DNA of 5,754 bases from an uncultured Peptococcaceae bacterium (GTDB lineage: Bacteria; Bacillota; Desulfotomaculia; Desulfotomaculales; Desulfallaceae): contig CAJYBN010000177.1 of the NCBI GenBank assembly GCA_913064925.1, positions 1 to 5,754 on the forward strand, in the 5' to 3' direction. A program made the translations under genes and the position numbers. Positions 1 to 4,339 of this stretch are shown in pieces. A model generated the notes under the pieces. That model ran no database searches. It saw nothing but the letters and a program-made list of their open reading frames with translations, and was not told the origin of the DNA. The number at the start of each line of letters is the position of its first letter. The stretch's first letter is position 1.

Positions 1-18
1 ATCCTAGTGGGCCCACCA
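1..18 (+). tRNA. 3' end of a tRNA gene (partial, identity unknown)
   Basis: The first 18 bases fit the 3' end of a tRNA. Bases 1-2 (AT) would be T-loop positions 59-60. CCTAG (3-7) would be the 3' strand of the T-stem, beginning with the invariant C61. TGGGCCC (8-14) would be the acceptor 3' strand, A15 the discriminator, and CCA (16-18) the encoded tail. The gene would then begin with GGGCCCA outside the window. The anticodon is not visible, so the amino acid cannot be named. A complete tRNA-Glu just downstream makes a tRNA cluster plausible. The call rests on only 18 bases and could be chance. Confidence 0.6.
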
Positions 19-28
19 CAGGTACCGA

Positions 29-77
29 GCCGGGGTTTGGGGGCGGTGATGAACCAAATCCAACTGCCGGCTTTTTT
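29..77 (+). terminator. Hairpin plus T-run between two tRNA genes
   Basis: GCCGG (29-33) pairs with CCGGC (67-71). Directly inside, GGTTTGG (34-40) pairs with CCAAATCC (54-61) with one bulged T; bases 62-66 are an unpaired bulge. Six Ts follow (72-77). This has the form of a rho-independent terminator for the upstream tRNA transcript. The mature tRNA-Glu begins only 8 bases after the T-run, which leaves no room for a separate promoter after it. It may therefore be a leaky terminator or a processing hairpin inside a tRNA precursor. Confidence 0.6.
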
Positions 78-85
78 ATTAAAGG

Positions 86-161
86 GGCCCCATGGTCAAG
101 TGGACTAAGACACCGCCCTTTCACGGCGGTAACCCGGGTTCGAATCCCGGTGGGGTCACCA
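86..161 (+). tRNA. tRNA-Glu (anticodon TTC)
   Basis: This is a complete 76-base cloverleaf with encoded CCA. The acceptor stem is GGCCCCA (86-92) with TGGGGTC (151-157), including one G-T pair, followed by discriminator A158 and CCA 159-161. The anticodon stem is CCGCC (113-117) with GGCGG (125-129), around the loop CTTTCAC (118-124), so the anticodon is TTC at 120-122. The T-arm is CCGGG, TTCGAAT, CCCGG. Sequence and anticodon match bacterial tRNA-Glu closely, which decodes GAA/GAG and also feeds tetrapyrrole synthesis in bacteria that use glutamyl-tRNA. The final A of CCA is already the first base of the terminator stem that follows. Confidence 0.97.
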
Positions 162-201
162 AAAAACACCTTGCAATGTTGAAATGGCAGGGTGTTTTTT
201 T
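161..201 (+). terminator. Rho-independent terminator of tRNA-Glu
   Basis: AAAAAACACCTTGC (161-174) pairs with GCAGGGTGTTTTTT (187-200) over 14 base pairs with one G-T pair, around a 12-base loop. The 3' arm itself supplies the T-run. It starts at the last base of the tRNA CCA, so it must terminate the tRNA transcript. Confidence 0.92.
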
Positions 202-380
202 ATTTGTATCAGCAACGATAATGGATATGTTGTTACCGAAGGCATAATCAGGCCACTTAGTCAGCAGGATCATTGTGTACCTGCCTACACCTCTGGAAAA
301 CCGGCTTCTGAGAATCCTTCACTATTCTATTCCATCCCCGGCAATGATGTTACGGCAAAATTTATATACAACACGTGCAA
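202..380. other. Gap between tRNA terminator and flippase promoter, no gene seen
   Basis: I see no convincing gene on either strand of this stretch. A plus-strand frame is open from 184 to 405, but it starts inside the terminator hairpin, has no ribosome binding site and resembles nothing I know. The minus-strand frames I read are short or broken. No copy of the tRNA 3' end was noticed here, so there is no sign of an integrated element's attachment site. Confidence 0.5.
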
Positions 381-408
381 TTGCAAAATGAAAGAGTATG
401 CATAGTAT
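381..408 (+). promoter_or_regulatory. Candidate sigma-A promoter of the flippase gene
   Basis: TTGCAA (381-386, 4 of 6 to the -35 consensus) and TAGTAT (403-408, 4 of 6 to the -10 consensus) are 16 bases apart. The expected start near 415 would give a leader of about 37 bases before the flippase ATG. The strong upstream terminator at 161-201 means the flippase needs its own promoter, and this is the best match in the gap. Confidence 0.45.
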
Positions 409-451
409 ATCAATGTCCATTTCATAATCTCCTGGCGGAGGAAAAACGGTC

Positions 452-1951
452 ATGTCCGGCCATATGGATGCCAACGAAATATTGCAGCGGTCTTCCAGAG
501 GGATTACGTTGCTCATTGGTCGTCAAGCCATTATTCAATTAATAACTTTTGCAGGAGGCATAGTGCTGGCCCGGGTATTGAACCCGGCTGATTTTGGAAT
601 ATTTGCCATTGTCTCATTTATAATAGGCGTACTGACCTACGTGGGCGACCTGGGGGTTGGCGCCTCTTTAATTCAACGCAAGGAGGAATTAACGGACAAA
701 GACTTGCAGGCGGCTTTTACATTTCAGCTAGCGTTGCTCCTACTTGCCATTAGTTTCATTTTTATTGTGTCGCCGGCGATTTGTGATTTTTACCCCCAAA
801 TGCCGGGCGAAGCAATATGGTTCATTCGTATCCTGTCTTTCAGCCTGTTGTTGGCTTCCTGGCGATCGATTTCGGTGGTGCAAATGGAACGCCGCCTCAT
901 TTATGACAGGCTGGCGGTTATTGAATCCGTGGAAGCGTTGCTTTTCCAGGCTACGGTTGTAACGCTGGCCGTGCTGGGGTTTGGGGCGTGGAGCTTTATC
1001 TGGGCCGTGTTGTTGCGTACCGCCGCAGGGGTTATTTTGGCTTATATTTTTGCTCCCTGGCCCGTTGGGTTAAATTTTAATTTTTCTACCATCAAACATT
1101 TGCTGCGGTTTGGTGTTCCGTTTCAATACCAAAGCATTATCAACCAGTTAACGTCGGCCGTTATTCCGGGCCTGGCGGGAGCGCTGGCCGGGCCTCAAGC
1201 GGTAGGTTACCTGACTTGGGCCCGCGTCCAGGCTTCGAAACCATTAATGGTTGTCGACAACGTAGCCAGGGTCAGTTTTCCCATGTTTTCCCGTTTACAG
1301 GACGATGCAAACGAATTCTTGAAAACCTTGACCTTTTACACAACTAGTGTTAATTTGTTCAATTTTTTTTGGGTGGCCTTAATCGCAAGCGTTGGCCATG
1401 AGCTGGTGGTTTTGATCTACGGCGCAAAATGGATCAATGCGGTGGCGTGTTTAGTTATATTTTCCCTGGCTGTTCCCTTTCATAGCCTGACGTGGCTGGT
1501 AGGCATGGCACTTAACGGTCGGGGCCAAATAGGATTGGTGAACTGGTTTATCACGCTGCGGGCGGTCGGGTTATGGTCATTGTCCGTTTTTTTCTTGCCA
1601 AAGTACGGCTATGTTGGAGTGGCGGCGGCCGATTTGATAATTAATTGTATAATGGCTTTTTTTCTGCTGGCCCGCGGTGGTCCAGGGCTGTTGAAGCTGA
1701 TAACCGGCAGCTGGTGGATTGCCCTCGGCAGTGCACTGGCTTCCCTGGCGGGGCAGCTAGTCAAGCGGGGTATTTATTATTACTGGGGATCCGGTGCCAT
1801 TGTAACCGCGACTGTTTCAGCTCTGCTGGCGGTTGTGGCTGTTTACGCTGCCGCTATGGGTTTAATGCTGCCCCGTTCCGTTAAATGTACGTTAATAAGG
1901 ATATGTAATAATATTATTGAACGTGGTAGAAAGATGTGGCAAAAACAATAA
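452..1951 (+). CDS. Polysaccharide flippase (Wzx/PST type, MOP superfamily)
   Basis: This is a 499-residue, strongly hydrophobic membrane protein with about 12 or more predicted helices, the usual size for Wzx/TuaB/WzxC-like lipid-linked oligosaccharide translocases. Family marks seen are LARVLNPADFG (39-49) and the following DLGVGASLIQR (66-76), typical of the PST polysaccharide synthesis family. A cytoplasmic-looking basic tail (about 475-499) closes it. Its expected role is to flip undecaprenyl-diphosphate-linked glycan units from the inner to the outer face of the membrane. The ATG at 452 is chosen because GGAGG (437-441) lies 10 bases upstream; the next ATG (464) is too far from it. It appears to be transcribed alone and is followed by a hairpin at 2057. 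The sugar transferase, epimerase and heptose kinase at the right end of the window suggest its substrate, but 1.7 kb of remnants now separates them. The substrate itself cannot be read from the sequence. Confidence 0.92.
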   Translation: MSGHMDANEILQRSSRGITLLIGRQAIIQLITFAGGIVLARVLNPADFGIFAIVSFIIGVLTYVGDLGVGASLIQRKEELTDKDLQAAFTFQLALLLLAISFIFIVSPAICDFYPQMPGEAIWFIRILSFSLLLASWRSISVVQMERRLIYDRLAVIESVEALLFQATVVTLAVLGFGAWSFIWAVLLRTAAGVILAYIFAPWPVGLNFNFSTIKHLLRFGVPFQYQSIINQLTSAVIPGLAGALAGPQAVGYLTWARVQASKPLMVVDNVARVSFPMFSRLQDDANEFLKTLTFYTTSVNLFNFFWVALIASVGHELVVLIYGAKWINAVACLVIFSLAVPFHSLTWLVGMALNGRGQIGLVNWFITLRAVGLWSLSVFFLPKYGYVGVAAADLIINCIMAFFLLARGGPGLLKLITGSWWIALGSALASLAGQLVKRGIYYYWGSGAIVTATVSALLAVVAVYAAAMGLMLPRSVKCTLIRICNNIIERGRKMWQKQ

Positions 1952-1954
1952 AGT

Positions 1955-2050
1955 ATGCTGGCCGTGGTGGGCACGCTCGGTCCGGGATTACAGAACGCCG
2001 TTTTGGCCCTGGTGGCCCTCGGTTGGCTCAATTTTTCCCGGGTAGTGTGA
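1955..2050 (+). pseudogene. Remnant of a DppC/NikC-type ABC transporter permease
   Basis: This frame holds 31 codons beginning at ATG 1955, one codon after the flippase stop and in the same frame. The peptide contains LGPGLQNAVLALVALGW and then FSRVV. This strongly resembles the stretch of dipeptide/nickel permeases (binding-protein-dependent transport inner membrane component) of the form GPGLxNxxxALxxxxWxxxARLVRG. The frame ends at TGA 2048-2050 followed by GGG; a C-to-T change of CGA would explain the missing Arg-Gly. Intact family members are close to 300 residues, so under an eighth is left, and no ribosome binding site is evident. It is non-functional as a transporter. The assignment is by memory of the family pattern over a short stretch. 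Confidence 0.55.
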
Positions 2051-2056
2051 GGGGCC

Positions 2057-2090
2057 AAACCCCGGTCACCGCATGACGGTCCGGGGTTTT
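2057..2090 (+). terminator. Hairpin downstream of the flippase, likely terminator
   Basis: AAACCCCGG (2057-2065) pairs with CCGGGGTTT (2081-2089). Inside, after a two-base bulge, ACCG (2068-2071) pairs with CGGT (2077-2080) around a five-base loop. The 3' side runs into TTTT, then CCAATG and another T-run at 2097-2101. It would end plus-strand transcription from the flippase. The hairpin is symmetrical enough to act on minus-strand transcripts from vapBC as well, though the T-run is weaker there. Confidence 0.7.
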
Positions 2091-2108
2091 CCAATGTTTT
2101 TCCTATAC

Positions 2109-2261
2109 TTATTGAAGGTATGAAGGTACTTCCTGCAGCGGAACCAGTTCCATTTCGGCCCCCTCCCGGATATCGCTTAGCACTTCCAGGATGGCCCTGG
2201 CGGTATTCAGGGAGGTAAAGCAGGGGACGCCAAGCTCCACCGCAATGACACGACAGGCACC
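2109..2261 (-). pseudogene. carB: 3' remnant of carB (carbamoyl-phosphate synthase large subunit)
   Basis: Read on the minus strand, codons from 2252 to 2112 encode 47 residues that match the extreme C-terminus of CarB, the methylglyoxal-synthase-like regulatory domain. The key stretches are AVELGVPCFTSLNTARA and EMELVPLQ, closing in a TAA stop at 2109-2111. Intact CarB is about 1,070 residues and makes carbamoyl phosphate for pyrimidines and arginine; here only the tail is left. Upstream in the frame a stop lies at 2262-2264, and the vapC stop is 15 bases beyond the last matching codon, so the rest of the gene is gone. There is no start codon or ribosome binding site of its own. The natural stop and well-preserved wording suggest a fairly recent loss. 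A working carB must lie elsewhere if the cell makes its own pyrimidines. Confidence 0.75.
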
Positions 2262-2266
2262 TTAAG

Positions 2267-2680
2267 TTAAAGAAGGTTCGTATCAAAGCCCTGTTCCACA
2301 AAATGAGCATCAAAGGCAAAAGCCTTTTTAATGCCCAGCCGGCGCATCAGTGCAAAGCTAATGCAATCCACAAGACTGAGATGCTTGCGCCCGGCAGTTA
2401 ACAAAGCATCAACCCCGGCCCCGTGGAGGAAAGAATCAACCCAGTGCACATCAAGTACCGGATAAACATCTTCGTGGAACAAACGCAGGGCATCTATTCC
2501 CAGGCGGCGCTGCACCAGCGCGCAAGTTTCAATCAGGACATAACTGCTGCATACCAGCCGGGCTTCCGACCGCAACAATTTTTCCCACACGGCGGCTGCC
2601 TGCCTGTGACAGCGGTCATCGGCATCCAAAACAGCTAAAAAGGCCGAAGTATCTACGTACACCACCGCCACGAGAATCAC
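2267..2680 (-). CDS. vapC: VapC-family toxin (PIN-domain ribonuclease)
   Basis: This 137-residue PIN-domain protein is the usual size for a VapC toxin. VapC proteins are Mg-dependent endoribonucleases that typically cut tRNA or rRNA and are held inactive by their antitoxin. All four acidic active-site positions are in place: D10 in YVDTSAF, E51 in LIETCAL, D105 in SLVDCISF, and D124 in AFDAHF. The start is GTG at 2678-2680. AAGGAG (2688-2693) sits 7 bases upstream of it, and the GTG overlaps the antitoxin stop as GTGA, which implies translational coupling. It is co-transcribed with the antitoxin from the promoter at 3000-3028. The gene looks intact while its neighbours on both sides are decayed. 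The RNA target cannot be told from sequence. Confidence 0.93.
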   Translation of the reverse strand: MILVAVVYVDTSAFLAVLDADDRCHRQAAAVWEKLLRSEARLVCSSYVLIETCALVQRRLGIDALRLFHEDVYPVLDVHWVDSFLHGAGVDALLTAGRKHLSLVDCISFALMRRLGIKKAFAFDAHFVEQGFDTNLL

Positions 2681-2961
2681 TTCTCTTCTCCTTGCCCGGA
2701 AGTTTCCGCGGGTTCATAACCGGCTGCTTCGGCAAAATATTCGTTGTGTCTTTTCGCCAAGTCCCCCAGCCCTGATTTAAACTTACCCGCGGCGGCTATT
2801 GCCCTCTCGGTCCGCTCTTTCAAGCCGGCCGCCCCTCGTGTTTCTAAAAACCTGTCCAGGGCAATACGTATCAATTCCGACACGGAAACACCTTCAGCAA
2901 TACTCGCCGCCTTCAGTGCTGCAAACTGTTCTTCCGTAAGTTGCACCTGTGTGCGTACCAT
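2677..2961 (-). CDS. vapB: Ribbon-helix-helix antitoxin of the VapC pair
   Basis: This 94-residue protein starts with a typical ribbon-helix-helix (CopG/Arc-like) DNA-binding domain: a short strand VRTQVQL (2-8), helix one from about 9 to 22, a GVS turn (24-26), then helix two with SELIRIALDRFL (28-39). The polar, charged C-terminal half (about 45-94) is where such antitoxins wrap the toxin. Its roles are to neutralise the PIN-domain RNase and, with it, to repress its own promoter. The ATG at 2959-2961 is preceded by a G-rich GGCGGGGTG about 5 bases upstream. Its stop overlaps the toxin start by four bases. The gene symbol is given for the VapBC class; many VapB proteins are AbrB-like instead, and this one is the RHH kind. 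Confidence 0.88.
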   Translation of the reverse strand: MVRTQVQLTEEQFAALKAASIAEGVSVSELIRIALDRFLETRGAAGLKERTERAIAAAGKFKSGLGDLAKRHNEYFAEAAGYEPAETSGQGEEK

Positions 2962-2980
2962 GGAAACACCCCGCCTATTG

Positions 2981-2996
2981 TGTAATCATGCTTACA
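2981..2996. promoter_or_regulatory. Palindromic operator candidate of vapBC
   Basis: TGTAATCATGCTTACA is a 16-base inverted repeat: TGTAA and TTACA arms around CATG, with one mismatched pair. It covers the expected transcription start (about 2993) of the vapBC promoter and lies about 20 bases from the antitoxin ATG. Ribbon-helix-helix antitoxins bind short inverted repeats of this kind to repress their own operon, so this is a likely autoregulatory site. Confidence 0.6.
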
Positions 2997-2999
2997 AAT

Positions 3000-3028
3000 A
3001 ATTTATCATTACAGCATCCCGGTGTCAA
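3000..3028 (-). promoter_or_regulatory. Promoter of vapBC
   Basis: On the minus strand a perfect -35 box TTGACA (3028-3023) is followed after exactly 17 bases by TAAATT (3005-3000, 4 of 6 to the -10 consensus). A TGA just before it forms an extended -10. The start would fall near 2993, giving a leader of about 32 bases. It is the best promoter match in the window. It lies within the last codons of the decayed DUF1847 gene. Confidence 0.75.
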
Positions 3029-3574
3029 AAAAATGAATGCCCCCAGGGGATTGTGGGACAAGACGCAGTCCTTGACTACCAGTGTGGTAACCGGGGCCTC
3101 AGAATGCTCGGTAAATAATATGTCGTGTCCCACGAATAGGTCCACCAGGAATTTGAGGTCCGCTTTTTTCCTGTTAAGACAAGTGGCCTGTCCCATCGGA
3201 TGTGTACATGGACTCGTAGCGGTCCCTCTTAAAATTTGGGAGAGGTCCATTTTTTCTTATCTTGCCAAAACCTTGCAACATACTATTTTTACCGTAAACC
3301 ACTGCTCGAATATGGAGGCTATAACTTCCGCCTCACCGGCCAAACCGATGCAGTGGGCAATACCTATTATGCGGTAGCCCATTTCTAGGCCCCGGCAAGC
3401 ACCGCCAACCACTTCTTCCTTCCCGTATCCTTTTGTAACGATAGCCATGGCCAATGCTATACACGGAGCGGTATTTCTTCGCCCTGCTCGGTGTATTTTA
3501 TTTCTTTGCTGCCGGTTTGGTTACAACGGCATATCGCGCGTGTACGGGCGGTGGCAGCTTGTATGGCTAATTTG

Positions 3575-3603
3575 TTGCTGTGGCAATAAACCGAGGCTAT
3601 ACA
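3575..3603 (+). promoter_or_regulatory. Possible promoter of the glycan operon
   Basis: TTGCTG (3575-3580) and TATACA (3598-3603) are 17 bases apart, with an AT-rich stretch following up to the sugar transferase start. The -35 match is weak (3 of 6). Some promoter is expected here, because everything immediately upstream is decayed or runs the other way. Confidence 0.3.
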
Positions 3604-3640
3604 TATTATTTTATAAATAACAAAAAATGTAAGAAGATGA

Positions 3641-4321
3641 GTGGGTATTATGCCTCCCAATCGCAATGCCGGAGTAATTGATGAAAGAGTTATTTTACAA
3701 GCGGCACATCCTATTATGTATGATTGCATCAAGAGAGTGCTTGATTTAACCCTGGCTATTATTGTCCTGGTACTTGGAAGCCCGCTCTGGCTGCTGATTG
3801 CGCTGGCGATTAAATTGACTTCTCCCGGCCCTGTTCTTTTCAGGGGGACCGTAATAGGTAAAGGGGGAGTACCTTTTACCTATTATAAATTCAGAACCAT
3901 GGAATGGAACAGTGATGATTCAGGTCACAGGCAGTACATTCAAGACTATGTTCAAGGCCGCTGCAAGGAGGGCAAGTACTTCAACGACGACAGGATCACC
4001 AGGGTGGGGCGGATTTTGCGCAGAACCAGCCTGGATGAAGTTCCCCAGTTAATTAATGTTATTAAAGGCGAAATGAGCATCGTGGGCCCGCGCCCACCTG
4101 TCCCGTACGAATACGCTTTGTACACCGATTGGCATAAGTACAGGCTGAGTGTATTGCCCGGCATAACCGGTTTGCACCAGGTGGAGGGAAGGTCGGTTTC
4201 CACCTTCGAGGAGATGGTGGCTAGGGATATTTATTACATTTTGCACCGTTCCATTAAAATGGACCTGTATATCCTCATGAAGACCGTGCTGGTGATGATA
4301 ACAGGAAAAGGGGCTTACTAA
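3641..4321 (+). CDS. Undecaprenyl-phosphate sugar-1-phosphate transferase (initiating)
   Basis: This is a 226-residue bacterial sugar transferase of the PglC/WcaJ C-terminal type (Bac_transf). It moves a sugar-1-phosphate from a nucleotide sugar to undecaprenyl phosphate, the first membrane step in glycan assembly. Seen are a single hydrophobic segment at about 33-57 with the Ser-Pro pair S47-P48 of the re-entrant helix, TSPGPVLF (60-67), YKFRTM (82-87), DDRITRVGRILRRTSLDE (116-133) with the catalytic Asp-Glu pair D132-E133, and MSIVGPRPP (145-153). The usual FRQxRVG reads FRGTVIG here. The start is uncertain: GTG 3641 has a weak AAGAAG 4 bases upstream, ATG 3650 is nine bases on, and ATG 3716 (M26) lies just before the hydrophobic segment but lacks a ribosome binding site. 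The epimerase follows after 18 bases, so they are probably one operon. The sugar specificity cannot be told. Confidence 0.92.
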   Translation: MGIMPPNRNAGVIDERVILQAAHPIMYDCIKRVLDLTLAIIVLVLGSPLWLLIALAIKLTSPGPVLFRGTVIGKGGVPFTYYKFRTMEWNSDDSGHRQYIQDYVQGRCKEGKYFNDDRITRVGRILRRTSLDEVPQLINVIKGEMSIVGPRPPVPYEYALYTDWHKYRLSVLPGITGLHQVEGRSVSTFEEMVARDIYYILHRSIKMDLYILMKTVLVMITGKGAY

Positions 4322-4325
4322 ATTC

Positions 4326-4334
4326 GGGGGGGGG
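4326..4334 (+). promoter_or_regulatory. Poly-G tract serving as ribosome binding site
   Basis: Nine consecutive Gs lie 5 bases before the epimerase ATG, in the 18-base gap after the sugar transferase. A G-run can pair with the CCUCC of 16S rRNA, and no better Shine-Dalgarno is present. Homopolymers of this length are prone to slippage, but here that would only change spacing, not a reading frame. Confidence 0.5.
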
Positions 4335-4339
4335 ATTGA

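Larger units (their letters stand above)
2975..3454 (-). pseudogene. Decayed DUF1847 metal-binding protein gene
   Basis: Two consecutive minus-strand reading segments in the same frame, 3454-3257 and 3250-2975, together read as a DUF1847 protein. The first has MGYRIIGIAHCIGLAGEA and VCCKV; the second has PMGQATCLN, FVGHDILF, APVTTLVVKD and SHNPLGAF. These correspond in order to the family blocks GIAFCIGL.EA, VCCKV, CNPxxQAxxLN, CVGHDSLF, APVTxLVxKD and HNPxAA. A TAA at 3257-3259 interrupts the middle, between VCCKVLAR and EKMDLSQILRG. The block normally reading CNP has become CTHP, and the Cys before VGHD has become Phe, so metal ligands are lost as well. The normal Cys-rich N-terminus is missing; a frame at about 3600-3460 containing KLAIQAATAR might be a frameshifted trace of it, with low confidence. 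The family's biochemical function is not established. The segments are called one pseudogene, not two small genes. Confidence 0.72.

Noticed and set aside
7..26. A possible T-box leader element (GGTACCGAG close to the GGTACCGCG motif).
   Set aside because: The conserved T-box core does not match, no tRNA synthetase or amino-acid gene follows, and the tRNA reading fits better.
86..161. tRNA-Glu as the attachment site of an integrated element.
   Set aside because: No integrase and no repeat of the tRNA 3' end was noticed in the window.
3..182. An open plus-strand frame without ATG from the window edge through tRNA-Glu, with a Gly/Pro/Thr-rich start resembling a linker.
   Set aside because: It runs through a hairpin, the whole tRNA-Glu and half its terminator; bases 1-18 are better explained as a tRNA 3' end.
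184..405. A 73-codon plus-strand frame after the tRNA.
   Set aside because: It starts inside the terminator hairpin, has no ribosome binding site and no recognisable similarity.
1843..2319. A 158-codon minus-strand frame spanning the flippase end and the remnants.
   Set aside because: It is out of frame with the carB match, overlaps the vapC end and the hairpin, and has arginine/proline-rich shadow composition.
2267..2961. A mobile element carrying vapBC.
   Set aside because: No transposase, terminal inverted repeats or target duplications were found around the pair.
3457..3732. A 91-codon minus-strand frame opposite the start of the sugar transferase.
   Set aside because: Its first half is the antisense of the sugar transferase start. 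Only its last part might hold a frameshifted DUF1847 N-terminal trace, too weak to call.
4049..4246. Minus-strand frames opposite the sugar transferase, and similar ones opposite the epimerase.
   Set aside because: They are antisense shadows of well-supported genes, without ribosome binding sites or family likeness.
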